Source of the DNA: Candidatus Amunia macphersoniae
Lineage (GTDB): Bacteria > Chloroflexota > Dormibacteria > Aeolococcales > Aeolococcaceae
DNA: 37,645 nt
Assembly (NCBI GenBank): GCA_016464795.1
Contig: JAEKNN010000032.1
Location: forward strand, 1-37,645
Direction: 5' to 3'
Part shown: piece by piece, positions 17,969 through 26,137 of the stretch
Layout of the letters: every line of letters begins with the position of its first letter
Numbering within the stretch: position 1 is the first letter of the stretch
Notes under the pieces: model-generated
Database searches by the model: none
Told to the model about the DNA's origin: nothing
Seen by the model: the letters and a program-made list of their open reading frames with translations, nothing else
Made by a program: the position numbers and the translations under genes

Positions 17969-18586
17969 ATGACGACCGGTTGCCTGACGCTGAACTCCGG
18001 TCCTCCCGGTGCCGGAAAAACAACCGTCGCCGAGTCGTTGGCCGAGCGCGCTACAAAGAGCGTCCATCTCCCGTCCGATTCCTTCTGGAACCTCATCCGC
18101 AGGGGAAGGATCGAACCTTGGCTGCCTCAGGCCGACAGGCAGAACGGCGTCGTCATCGACGCCCTTGTCGCCGCCTCGATGAGGTTCGTGCTTGGCGGGT
18201 ACGCAGTCTTCCTCGACGGGGTGGTGGGGCCTTGGTTCATCGACCGTTTCAGGAGTGCCGCCTCTGAGACCTCGCAGCAGCTCCACTACGTGGTGCTCAG
18301 ACCTGCTGACACTGTTTGTTTGCCGAGGGCCGTCTCACGACAGCCTCTCGACCCACTATCTGAACCGCTTCGAGACGAGGGGCTGATCGTCGAGCTTTGT
18401 CGCCAGTTTCGCCACCTCGGGCCGTATGAGGCCAACGCGGTCGACACCTCCTCATTGACCGTCGGTGACGCGGCGGCAATCATCGAAGAGGGTCTCGACC
18501 TGGGTCGGGTACAGACTCAGCTAGCCTGCGCGCGTGCAAAACGGACGCCCACAGCCGAGGAGCTCGCGCTCGTCGATCCACTGTAG
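17969..18586 (+). CDS. P-loop kinase-like / AAA-family small ATPase
   Basis: 205 residues from ATG 17969. Walker A is perfect and at the very N-terminus: LNSGPPGAGKTTVAESLA (GPPGAGKTT, residues 11-19). HLPSDSFW follows, as in gluconate-kinase and chloramphenicol-phosphotransferase-like small-molecule kinases, where this Asp contacts substrate. FLDGVVGPWFIDRF is a Walker B-like strand, and HYVVLRPADTVCLPRAVSR is the strand before the lid. The resistance or metabolic substrate is unknown. It follows the TetR gene by 49 bases and precedes a GNAT, both on the same strand. Confidence 0.8.
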   Translation: MTTGCLTLNSGPPGAGKTTVAESLAERATKSVHLPSDSFWNLIRRGRIEPWLPQADRQNGVVIDALVAASMRFVLGGYAVFLDGVVGPWFIDRFRSAASETSQQLHYVVLRPADTVCLPRAVSRQPLDPLSEPLRDEGLIVELCRQFRHLGPYEANAVDTSSLTVGDAAAIIEEGLDLGRVQTQLACARAKRTPTAEELALVDPL

Positions 18587-18596
18587 GACCGACGTC

Positions 18597-19145
18597 ATGG
18601 CAGGTCCGATCGTGCGACCGGCCGAGCAGCGTGATGCGGATGGCATCGGCCGCGTTTGGGTTGATGCATGGCGGGTCGGATACCGCGGTCTGGTTCCCGA
18701 CGCCGTGTTGGACTCGATCTCGCTCGACCACCGCCAGCAGCAGTGGCGGGCGAGGCTCGGCGGAGGTGACCCTGGGGCACGAACCTCGGTCTCCGTCATC
18801 GGTGGCGAGGTGGTGGGCTATTGTCGCCTGGCCCTCCCGAGTCGCGACGCCGACGCCGGCGCCGGCGCGACCACGGCCGAGGTCGCCAGCATCTACGTGA
18901 CCACAGCACGTCGACGGACAGGCATCGGTCACGCGCTGCTGTCGACAGCGCTCGACGCCATGCGCGCCGATGGGTGGCGCCGCGCCACCCTGTGGGTGTT
19001 CGTCGACAACGAGGCGGCGCGCAGGTTCTATTCGCGCTACGGCTTCGCAGCCGACGGCGGCAGAGAACATGACCATGGGACGGGTCTCGACGAGCTGCGA
19101 CTTCGCCTGGCGCTCACCGGCTCGCCGCCGAGGTCTCCTGTCTAG
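18597..19145 (+). CDS. GNAT-family N-acetyltransferase
   Basis: 182 residues from ATG 18597. It begins IVRPAEQRDADGIGRVWVDAW and contains GYCRLALPSR, the motif A strand and acetyl-CoA loop AEVASIYVTTARRRTGIGHALL (R-x-x-T-G-I-G), and the motif B end ATLWVFVDNEAARRFYSRYGF. This is the common small-molecule or protein N-acetyltransferase layout (RimI/PhnO style); substrate unknown. Its last codon overlaps the stop of the convergent proS gene by four bases. It follows the P-loop gene by ten bases, so the two likely share a transcript. Confidence 0.9.
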   Translation: MAGPIVRPAEQRDADGIGRVWVDAWRVGYRGLVPDAVLDSISLDHRQQQWRARLGGGDPGARTSVSVIGGEVVGYCRLALPSRDADAGAGATTAEVASIYVTTARRRTGIGHALLSTALDAMRADGWRRATLWVFVDNEAARRFYSRYGFAADGGREHDHGTGLDELRLRLALTGSPPRSPV

Positions 19146-20872
19146 GCGCCCCTGCACCGCGCCACGACCGTCGCCGCAGCCGTGTGCTCGGATTCCACAG
19201 TGGTGGCGCCGTCGGCGCGGTTGCGAACCTCAACACCGCCGGCAGCGAGCGAGCGCTTGGAGAGCGTGCAGCGCACCGGCGCCCCGATGAGGTCGGCATC
19301 GGCGAACTTCACCCCGGCGCTGACCGAGCGATCATCGACGAGGACGCTGACGTTGGCGGTCTCCAGAGCCGCGACCAGCGTGTCGGCCGGCTCGCGCGCC
19401 AGCTCATCGAGAACAACCACGTGCACATCCACCGGCGCCACTGTTGGCGGGAGCCTGAGCCCGCGATCGTCGTGGTGCTCCTCCGCGACACAGGCGAGGA
19501 GGCGACCGATACCGATGCCGTACGAACCCATGACCAGCGGATGCTGGGCACCGTGCTCGTCGGTGAAGACAGCCCCGAGGTCGGCGCTGTAGCGGGTGCC
19601 CAGCTGGAAGATGTTGCCCACCTCGACCCCACGGAACAGTTCGAGCGGGCCGCCGCACCTCACGCAGACTGCCCCGTCGGCGGCGGCGGCGATGTCCGCG
19701 ACCACGTCGGCTTCGAAGTCGCGACCAACGTTGACGTTTCGAAAGTGGACGTCGACCTCGTTGGCGCCGGCGACCAAGTTGGCGGATTGGGCGAGGAGAT
19801 CGTCGATGACCACCAGCGACAGCTCCCTATCGACGCCGATCGGTGACGCGTAGCCGGGCTCGGCGCCGACAGCGCGAATCTCCTCTGAGGTCGCCGGCAT
19901 CAGGGCATGCGCCGAGACGGCGTTGCCAAGCTTGGTCTCCTCCACGTCGTGGTCGCCGCGGACCAATGCCATGACCAGCCGCCGGCCCCTGTCGCCGCAG
20001 TCTGCTGTGAAGAAGACAGCCTTGGCTGTCTGCGTCGGTGACACCTCCAGGAAGGTCGCCAGCGCCTTGATGGTGGCCATGCCCGGTGTTGCCACCCGCT
20101 CCAGATCTCGTGCCGCACCATTGTCCTCTGCCGTCTTCGCGAAGCGCGCCACCTGCTGGTTGGCCGAGTCACCGCAGGCGGTGCAGCGCACCAGCGTGTC
20201 CTCGCCGATCGGAGTCGGATACATGAGCTCGTGGGCGCGGAGGCCGCCCATCATCCCCATGTCACCCTCCACCGCCACCACATTGCCCAAACCGCAGCGC
20301 TCGAAGATGCGCATGTAGGCCGCGTGGTGCGCGTCGTAGGCACGCTGCAATCCCTCGACGTCGCGATCGAAGGAGTACGAGTCCTTCATGGTGAATTCCC
20401 GCACCCGGATCAGGCCCATGCGCGAGCGCGGCTCGTCACGAAACTTGGTCTGCAGCTGATAGACCACCATCGGCAGTTGGCGCCAGGAGAGAATCTCGCG
20501 GCTGGCGAGGTCGGTGACAATCTCCTCGTGCGTCATCGCCAGCACCATGTCGCGGCCACCGCGATCCTGGAAGCGCACCAGCTCGCGCCCCACCGAGTGC
20601 CACCGCCCGCTGCGCTGCCAGATCTCCGCCGGATGGACCACGGGCATGGCCATCTCCTGGCCACCGATGGCGTCCATCTCCTCGCGAACCACGGACTCGA
20701 TCCGGCGGAGGCTGCGCCAACCGAGGGGGAGGAGGGAGAAGATGCCGGCTGCCAGCGGCCGCACGAAGCCCGCGCGCAGCAGCAGTTGATGACCTTCGCT
20801 CTCGGCATCGGAGGGCGCGGTGCGCAGCGTCTGGCCGAAGAGGTGGGCGAGGCGGAGAGCCGGTGTGGGCAT
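19142..20872 (-). CDS. proS: Proline--tRNA ligase (bacterial type with editing domain)
   Basis: 576 residues, the bacterial ProS length. Class II synthetase motifs are visible: GIFSLLPLGWRSLRRIESVVREE (motif 1 region), LAMTHEE, the motif 2 stretch FRDEPRSRMGLIRVREFTMKDSYSF, and motif 3 near the GSYGIGIGRLLA helix. Between them (about residues 225-405) lies the INS editing domain, which clears Ala-tRNAPro. The anticodon domain closes the protein (VDVHVVVLDEL, SVLVDDR). ATG 20872 lies nine bases after a TACTCT box, so the message has little leader. A housekeeping gene beside the accessory region. Confidence 0.97.
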   Translation of the reverse strand: MPTPALRLAHLFGQTLRTAPSDAESEGHQLLLRAGFVRPLAAGIFSLLPLGWRSLRRIESVVREEMDAIGGQEMAMPVVHPAEIWQRSGRWHSVGRELVRFQDRGGRDMVLAMTHEEIVTDLASREILSWRQLPMVVYQLQTKFRDEPRSRMGLIRVREFTMKDSYSFDRDVEGLQRAYDAHHAAYMRIFERCGLGNVVAVEGDMGMMGGLRAHELMYPTPIGEDTLVRCTACGDSANQQVARFAKTAEDNGAARDLERVATPGMATIKALATFLEVSPTQTAKAVFFTADCGDRGRRLVMALVRGDHDVEETKLGNAVSAHALMPATSEEIRAVGAEPGYASPIGVDRELSLVVIDDLLAQSANLVAGANEVDVHFRNVNVGRDFEADVVADIAAAADGAVCVRCGGPLELFRGVEVGNIFQLGTRYSADLGAVFTDEHGAQHPLVMGSYGIGIGRLLACVAEEHHDDRGLRLPPTVAPVDVHVVVLDELAREPADTLVAALETANVSVLVDDRSVSAGVKFADADLIGAPVRCTLSKRSLAAGGVEVRNRADGATTVESEHTAAATVVARCRGA

Positions 20873-20906
20873 GGCCCGGTGAGAGTATCGAAGTGGTGTG
20901 ATGGTG

Positions 20907-22889
20907 TCAGAGAGTGGGCAGGTCAGGCGGTCGCCGAGCGGTCAGGAGCGCGTTGTCGACAACGCGGAGCAACTCCCGCACCCGAATCGGCTTTGTCAGG
21001 TAGGCAGCCGCCCCGGCCTCGCGAAGACGCAACCCCTGCCGCTCCGTGGCATCCGCGCTCAACATGATCACCGGAATACGGCTGGTGCGCGGGTCGTCCT
21101 TCAGGCAGCGGAGCACCTCGTCACCGTCGATGTCCGGGAGGTGAAGGTCGAGCAGCACGACGTCAGGGTGGTGCTCGCGGGCCAGGTCGAGAGCGAGGCC
21201 ACCCTGCATGACCGGCATCAGCTTGATGCCCGGACGATGTTGGAACATCCGCTCGATCAGCTCCACATTGGCGAGGTTGTCCTCGACGTACAGCACGGTC
21301 CGGGCCGGCGCCTCCGAACCGTTCGAGGCTGCCGCCGACACTGCGGCTGGTTCCCCTTTGGCGACCATCTCAGTTGGGGCAGCGCGCGGCAACTCCACCC
21401 AGAATGTGGACCCTTCGCCGGCGACAGTCTCCATGCCGATGCTTCCGGCCATCGCCTCGACGAGCCGCTTGCACAAGGCCAGTCCGAGTCCGGTCCCCTG
21501 CACCTCCGTGCGTTCGGCGCCGAGACGATCGAACGGTTGGAAGAGCCGGGCCACCAGATCCGGCGAGAGCCCCCGCCCGGTGTCGCTCACCGACAGGCGC
21601 AGCCGGTCGCCGGCTGCACTCTGCGCGCTGACCCGAACCGTCCCGTTGGCGCGGTTGTACTTGATGGCGTTGGACAGCAGGTTCAGCACCACCTGCTTGA
21701 GCCGCTGGCGGTCGGCGATCACAGACTCAGATGTGATGTCACGAGCATCGCGATGCAGCGAGAGGCCGCGGCTCTCAGCGGTCAGTGCCACCAGGTCGAC
21801 GCACTCTGCGATGACATCGTCGAGCCGGACGGGCTCCAGGGACAGCGATTCGCGCCCCGACTCGATCCTGGAGATCTCGAGCAGCTCGTCGATCATCGCC
21901 AGGAGATGGTCGCCGGCTTTGAGGATGGTCTCGATGCCCACCATCTGCTCCGGTCGCGGTTGCTCCATCTCGAGCAGCCCCGCGAACCCGATGATCGCTG
22001 TGAGCGGCGTGCGCAGCTCGTGACTCATGCGCGACAGGTACTCGGTCTTGGCCTCGCTGGCAGCCTGCGCCTCCGCGAGAGCGTTGGCCACTGTCTCCTC
22101 GGCCTGGCGCCGCTCGCTGATGTCACGGAGGAACGCGATGAAGGTGGTGCGACCGTCGACCCTGGTCCCTGCCGAGATGGCGATCTCGATGGGGAAGTGA
22201 CGGCCGCTGCGGTCGACCGCGCTCATCGCCAACACGCTTCCCAGGACCGGTCCCTCGCCTGTTGCTCTGAAGTGGGCGAGGCCGCGGTTGTGCGCCTCTC
22301 GGTAGGCGGCCGGAACAATCAGGTCGACGAGCAGCTGCCCCACAACCTCATCAACCGCCCAGCCGAACAGCAGCTCGGCACCCCGGCTCCAGCCGCGGGT
22401 GACGCCGTTCTCGTCCATGGTGATGACGGCGTCCAACGCGCTGTCGAGGATCACCTTGGCGTGCACCGCCTGGGCGGCGAGCGCCTGTGCAACCGCCGCC
22501 TGCGCCACGGTGGTGGAGGCGGCCCGACCGGCGGCGGCGACCGCTGCCACCACGATGGCCTGTGACAGGCAGGTGAGGCCGCTGACGTCACCGACGCGCC
22601 AGGCCAAGACCCTGAACCCCAACGCCGCCAAGGTGATCGCCAGCGTCAGCCGCCGCGACAGGAACCAGGCGGCAACGATCACCGGCAGCACCCCCAGCGC
22701 CCCGACCGTGCTGTTCCCGTTGGTCGAGAGGTCACCGAGGAACACCGAGGCCAGCGCCACCACGCAGAGCGCCGAGACCAAAACCCCGGCGGTTCCGCCG
22801 GACAGCTCGCGCGGGTGCAGACCGTGCGTCCACCTCTGGTGGGCGCGAGGAGCGGCCTGAGCACGCGGTGCACGGCTGAGGATGGCCAT
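20907..22889 (-). CDS. Membrane hybrid histidine kinase with PAS and receiver domains
   Basis: About 660 residues; residue numbers here count from a TTG at 22895, two codons before the preferred ATG 22889. Order: three to four membrane helices (35-125), a PAS domain (~145-265, ITMDENGVTRGWSRGAELLFGW to FLRDISERRQAEE), HisKA with the phospho-accepting His292 in MSHELRTPL, HATPase_c (NLLSNAIKYN at 405-414, DTGRGL at 438-443, GTGLGLAL at 467-474), a short linker and a C-terminal receiver domain with Asp583 in VVLLDLHLPDIDG and Lys635. It probably passes phosphate to its own receiver and on to an unknown partner. No response regulator with an output domain is adjacent. The signal is unknown. Confidence 0.95.
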   Translation of the reverse strand: MAILSRAPRAQAAPRAHQRWTHGLHPRELSGGTAGVLVSALCVVALASVFLGDLSTNGNSTVGALGVLPVIVAAWFLSRRLTLAITLAALGFRVLAWRVGDVSGLTCLSQAIVVAAVAAAGRAASTTVAQAAVAQALAAQAVHAKVILDSALDAVITMDENGVTRGWSRGAELLFGWAVDEVVGQLLVDLIVPAAYREAHNRGLAHFRATGEGPVLGSVLAMSAVDRSGRHFPIEIAISAGTRVDGRTTFIAFLRDISERRQAEETVANALAEAQAASEAKTEYLSRMSHELRTPLTAIIGFAGLLEMEQPRPEQMVGIETILKAGDHLLAMIDELLEISRIESGRESLSLEPVRLDDVIAECVDLVALTAESRGLSLHRDARDITSESVIADRQRLKQVVLNLLSNAIKYNRANGTVRVSAQSAAGDRLRLSVSDTGRGLSPDLVARLFQPFDRLGAERTEVQGTGLGLALCKRLVEAMAGSIGMETVAGEGSTFWVELPRAAPTEMVAKGEPAAVSAAASNGSEAPARTVLYVEDNLANVELIERMFQHRPGIKLMPVMQGGLALDLAREHHPDVVLLDLHLPDIDGDEVLRCLKDDPRTSRIPVIMLSADATERQGLRLREAGAAAYLTKPIRVRELLRVVDNALLTARRPPDLPTL

Positions 22890-22901
22890 GGTCAACAGGC
22901 T
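22890..22901 (-). promoter_or_regulatory. -10 box and 6-nt gap to ATG
   Basis: TAGCCT on the minus strand (22901-22896) is followed by six bases and ATG 22889. This geometry suggests a leaderless message and argues against TTG 22895 as the start of the hybrid kinase. Confidence 0.4.
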
Positions 22902-23004
22902 ACAGCCCCATCACCACAATGACGCACCCTGGACACCACCTTGCGACAGGGCTGACTGCCACGGCGACGTTCCAACCACACGGTGACGCGGCGAGGCGGA
23001 TGGT

Positions 23005-23017
23005 GGACACCGTGTCC
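23005..23017. promoter_or_regulatory. Palindrome in divergent kinase/channel promoter region
   Basis: GGACACCGTGTCC is a perfect 13-base palindrome; a half-site-like GGACACC also occurs at ~22931. It is a possible regulator site shared by the divergent kinase and channel-like genes. Confidence 0.3.
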
Positions 23018-23068
23018 CTTGGTCGCGCCGGCCCCAGTCGGAGCCCGGCGGGTATTCGATCCGCCCGC

Positions 23069-23083
23069 TGCTATCGTCCGCGC
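23069..23083 (+). promoter_or_regulatory. Extended -10 box before a nine-codon leader frame
   Basis: TGC-TATCGT (23069-23077) is followed by six bases and ATG 23084. The transcript would begin at or near a tiny frame rather than at the channel-like gene itself. Confidence 0.45.
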
Positions 23084-23113
23084 ATGAACCAGGAGAGCAA
23101 GCCATGGCGGTGA
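23084..23113 (+). CDS. Possible nine-codon leader peptide
   Basis: ATG 23084 encodes MNQESKPWR and stops at TGA 23111-23113, overlapping the ATG 23104 of the next gene. It sits exactly at the leaderless spacing from the -10 box, and the GGAG that serves ATG 23104 lies inside it. It may couple translation of the membrane protein, or simply be chance. Confidence 0.3.
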   Translation: MNQESKPWR

Positions 23114-24318
23114 TCCCGTGGATCGCGTTCGTGGTGGGGATCGTGCTGGTCGTGCTGACCTGGGCCAGCGTCCTCGAGACCACAGTGGTGCCGCGGGGCA
23201 GCCGGACCAGTCTCACCGCGTTGATCCTGCGGGTGTTGAGATTGCCGGTTCGCCTGGTCAGCTCAGGTGTCGACGACTTTGAGCGTCGTGACCGGCTTCG
23301 GGCCTACGCGTCGGCGGCCTACCTGATCTCCACTCTGCTGGCCTGGCTGCTGCTCTTCCTGGTGGGCTTCGCTTTCATGTTGTGGCCGTACAGCACCGAT
23401 GTTGGTGAGGCCTTCCGCATCAGCGGATCGTCGATGTTCACCCTTGGCATCGCCGCCCCGCACGACAGCGTTCCCATCGCCATCGTGTACGTCGCCGCGA
23501 TGACCGGTCTGATCGTCATCACCCTGCAGATCGCCTACCTGCCGGTGGTGTATGCCGCGTACAACCGACGCGAGACCCTGGTGACGATGCTCGAAGGCCT
23601 CGCCGGTTCCCCGGGCTGGGGACCGGAGATCCTGGTGCGGTCTGCGGTCATCGACAATCTCGACGGTGTCGGCGACATGTACGACCGGTGGATGGAATGG
23701 GCAGCCGACGTCTCCGAGAGCCACACCGCCTACCCCGTGCTGCTGTACTTCCGGTCGCCCTCGGCGCAGAGGTCATGGGTGATCTCGCTGCTCTCGATTC
23801 TCGACGCCGGCGCGATGCACCTGTCGCTGTGTCCTGTGTCGGTGCCGGCCCCGGCGCGCAACATGATGCGCATCGGTTACCTCGCCTTCCGCCAGCTGGC
23901 GGCCGCGATCGATCACCCGGTGGCCTCTGACCCCAGCCCTGACGACGACATCCACCTGACTGTCGACGACTTCCTGCAGGCCGCAGAGCGAGCCCGCCGC
24001 GCCGGCATGCAGTTCGAGCGCGAGCCTGAGGCCGCATGGGCGCACTTCAAAGGCTGGCGGGTGAACTACGAGGCCGCGGCGTACGCGCTCGCAGCCGAGC
24101 TCGACGTGGTCCCAGCGCTGTGGTCGGGCCCGCGGCTTCGTCCGGGCCCCCCGCTGTCACCGGTGAGCCCTCAGGACAGATTGTCCGTCTCCGTCGAAGG
24201 CACCGAGATCCGACGCGTCGGTGACCTGCGCCGACAGCGACGTGCCGCGCTGCAGCATGGTCCCGGGCGCCACCGCGATGCGGCAGCAGACTCCGCCCGG
24301 GAAGACGACGCTGGCTGA
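23104..24318 (+). CDS. Channel-like integral membrane protein
   Basis: 404 residues; ATG has GGAG eight bases upstream. Membrane helices: IAFVVGIVLVVLTWASVLE (residues ~5-25), AYLISTLLAWLLLFLVGFAFMLW (~72-94) and VYVAAMTGLIVITLQIAYLPVVY (~128-150). Between the last two is a re-entrant-looking stretch FRISGSSMFTLGIAAPHD, which resembles the pore loop of two-helix potassium channels (S-x-x-F-T-L-G), though no canonical TVGYG filter is present. The remaining ~250 residues are soluble and helical, ending in a charged disordered tail. It is a known-looking actinobacterial hypothetical family; ion selectivity cannot be stated. Confidence 0.75.
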   Translation: MAVIPWIAFVVGIVLVVLTWASVLETTVVPRGSRTSLTALILRVLRLPVRLVSSGVDDFERRDRLRAYASAAYLISTLLAWLLLFLVGFAFMLWPYSTDVGEAFRISGSSMFTLGIAAPHDSVPIAIVYVAAMTGLIVITLQIAYLPVVYAAYNRRETLVTMLEGLAGSPGWGPEILVRSAVIDNLDGVGDMYDRWMEWAADVSESHTAYPVLLYFRSPSAQRSWVISLLSILDAGAMHLSLCPVSVPAPARNMMRIGYLAFRQLAAAIDHPVASDPSPDDDIHLTVDDFLQAAERARRAGMQFEREPEAAWAHFKGWRVNYEAAAYALAAELDVVPALWSGPRLRPGPPLSPVSPQDRLSVSVEGTEIRRVGDLRRQRRAALQHGPGRHRDAAADSAREDDAG

Positions 24319-24327
24319 GCGATTGCC

Positions 24328-24693
24328 TCATCGACCGGGTTCGAGTTGGTGGATGAGTTGCTGGAGGTGGTCGCGCAGGGCTCCCTCGAGCTCCTGAATC
24401 ACTCCGTACAGGCCGACCGCGGTGTCGCGGGTGTTGCCGTTCAACTGCTCGAGGGCCCCGGGAAGAATGGGCACAGTGCCGGCGCTTTCGGGGGTCGGCG
24501 TCGACGCGGGCGACGGGTGGAGGAGGCCCGGGCCGGTCATGGCGCCTGAAGAAGCCGGTGCCGACGAGGCTGTGGGCACCGGCCACACCGACGGGGTCAC
24601 AGCGACGTCGTGGGAGGCGAGGAGGTGGGCAGCGCCCCAAGCGACCACGACCAGGGCGACGGGAACCAGCACGCGTGAAGACAACAGTGGCAT
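24328..24693 (-). CDS. Small exported or membrane-anchored protein
   Basis: 121 residues from ATG 24693, which has GGAG eight bases upstream. It starts with a signal-anchor or signal peptide (MPLLSSRVLVPVALVVVAWG), then a Pro/Ser/Thr-rich spacer of ~55 residues, and ends in an amphipathic helix (TAVGLYGVIQELEGALRDHL). No family recognised. Its promoter contains TATACT and a palindrome that closely matches the operator before the pilin/TrbL/ssb genes, so it may belong to the same regulon. Convergent with the channel-like gene. Confidence 0.65.
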   Translation of the reverse strand: MPLLSSRVLVPVALVVVAWGAAHLLASHDVAVTPSVWPVPTASSAPASSGAMTGPGLLHPSPASTPTPESAGTVPILPGALEQLNGNTRDTAVGLYGVIQELEGALRDHLQQLIHQLEPGR

Positions 24694-24751
24694 CGCGTTC
24701 GCTCCAGTGACCGCGCCGCCCCCACCGCCGCGAACCCGACCCGGCCTGCCC

Positions 24752-24771
24752 AGTATACACAGATCTGTGGT
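24752..24771 (-). promoter_or_regulatory. Promoter with palindromic operator
   Basis: On the minus strand TATACT (24757-24752) lies ~60 bases before ATG 24693. Overlapping it is TACACAGATCTGTGGT (plus 24756-24771), whose core CACAGATCTGTG is a perfect 12-base palindrome. It shares TACACAGAYYTGTG with the site at 11177-11192. It could also affect the divergent sugar dehydrogenase gene. Confidence 0.55.
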
Positions 24772-24826
24772 GTTTGCATGTCCGGCTGTGGACCGCGGGC
24801 ATCGGGGTCGTCCGGTGTGCCAGCCT

Positions 24827-26005
24827 GTGGGCGTGGGATCCAGTGCAGCGCGCCTGCGCGGCTGTGTGCTCTCGAGCGCGGTGGCGGCTGTCGCCGCCTG
24901 CGGCGCGACGGGATCTCCGAGCCCAACTGCGCGGGCCACAGCCTCCTCACCCGCGGCCACGGCGAGCCCGGCCCCCAGCGCCGGCGCGGACGCCTGCGCG
25001 GTCGCGCCGGAGGCACCAGTCCCGGCGATCATTCCCGCCAACTTCGCCACAGCGCTGGCGTTCGCCCCCGATGGCCGGCTCTTCTACACCGAGCGTTCCG
25101 GCACCGTGCGCGTCTGGCAGAACGGTGCGGCGAAGACCTTCGCGACAGTGTCGACAGTCACCACCGAGGCCGGGGGCTCGTACAGCGAGCGGGGCCTGCT
25201 CGGCCTGGCGATCAGTCCCACCTACGGCAGTGACCGCTTCGTCTACGCGTTCTACTCAGACGCCAACCGCACCCAGCAGCACGTGATCCGCTGGCGCGAT
25301 TGCGCCGGCGTCGGTGTCGATGCCTCGGTGCTGATCACCCTGCCATCGGGATCTGACTGCTGCCACAAAGGAGGTCGGCTCGCCTTCGGCACCGATGGGA
25401 TGCTCTACGTGACCCTTGGCGAGGAGCATGCGGCGGCCGCGGCGCAGAACACGTCCGATGCGCGCGGCAAATTGCTGCGCTACCGCCCCGATGGCAGCAT
25501 CCCCTCTGACAATCCTTTCGGCCCGACCGACCCGGTGTGGGCCTATGGCCTGCGCAACCCGTTCGGCATCGCGGTGGCGGCCAATGGGCAGATCGCCATC
25601 ACCAACAACGGTCCATCCGGCGACGCCGGCAGCCCGGGCACCGGTTACGACACCATGATCCTCTCGGTGCCGCGAGGAGCCGGCTACCAATGGCCGGACT
25701 GCTACGGCTACTCCCACCCGCTGGCGGTATCCTCGGGGTGCAATGGCCGCACCGCGCCCGACTGGAGCAGCGAGTCGGAGACGGTCATCCCCACCGGTGC
25801 CGCCTTCATCGATGGCGCCGGCCCGGCAGCCCTGGCGGGGCACCTGGTGTTCTGCACCTACGCCCGTGGGATGCTCGTGGTCACCCCGGGAACGCCCCAC
25901 GCCACCGTCGCGGCGGGCTCGGCACGGTGCACCCTGGCTGTTGTCGAGGGCCCTGAGCACGCTGTGTACGTGTCCGACACGGGGCACATCTACCGCCTCG
26001 CCTGA
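24827..26005 (+). CDS. PQQ-type sugar dehydrogenase (glucose/sorbosone family) lipoprotein
   Basis: About 392 residues. The N-terminus is a lipoprotein signal: basic residues, a hydrophobic stretch and lipobox VAAC followed by a Ser/Pro/Ala-rich tether, so it should sit on the outer face of the membrane. The body is the six-bladed propeller of the soluble glucose dehydrogenase / Asd family: LAFAPDGRLFYTERSGTVRV, ERGLLGLAISPTY, GGRLAFGTDGMLYVTLGE, KLLRYRPDGSIPSDNPF, VWAYGLRNPFGIAV and DTMILSVPRGAGYQWPDCYG. It presumably oxidises an aldose with PQQ; cofactor use is family knowledge, not proven here. Start is GTG 24827 or 24833; neither has a strong ribosome site. Confidence 0.87.
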   Translation: MGVGSSAARLRGCVLSSAVAAVAACGATGSPSPTARATASSPAATASPAPSAGADACAVAPEAPVPAIIPANFATALAFAPDGRLFYTERSGTVRVWQNGAAKTFATVSTVTTEAGGSYSERGLLGLAISPTYGSDRFVYAFYSDANRTQQHVIRWRDCAGVGVDASVLITLPSGSDCCHKGGRLAFGTDGMLYVTLGEEHAAAAAQNTSDARGKLLRYRPDGSIPSDNPFGPTDPVWAYGLRNPFGIAVAANGQIAITNNGPSGDAGSPGTGYDTMILSVPRGAGYQWPDCYGYSHPLAVSSGCNGRTAPDWSSESETVIPTGAAFIDGAGPAALAGHLVFCTYARGMLVVTPGTPHATVAAGSARCTLAVVEGPEHAVYVSDTGHIYRLA

Positions 26006-26137
26006 CCCGGATCGTCCGAGCTGCGCGGGGGCGGCCGGGAGCCTCGACGCAACCCGTGGTGCGATGATGGTGCGGCATCAACCCGAATCAACAACACGGT
26101 GCGACCATTGGCGCCGTGACCGGAAGTTCTTCAATTA

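Noticed and set aside
18105..18125. tRNA T-arm-like sequence (rc of GGATCGAACCTT)
   Set aside because: The stem does not pair properly and it lies inside the P-loop gene; no acceptor or anticodon arm nearby.
20898..22565. 555-residue plus-strand frame
   Set aside because: It lies wholly antisense to the hybrid histidine kinase, whose domain motifs are unambiguous.
24325..24350. GGGTTCGAGT resembling a T-loop
   Set aside because: Required G53-C61 pairing is absent and the sequence is the 3' end of a coding region.
26060..26125. Three GGTGCG direct repeats before kgd
   Set aside because: Too short and GC-rich to stand out in this genome; spacing is irregular.
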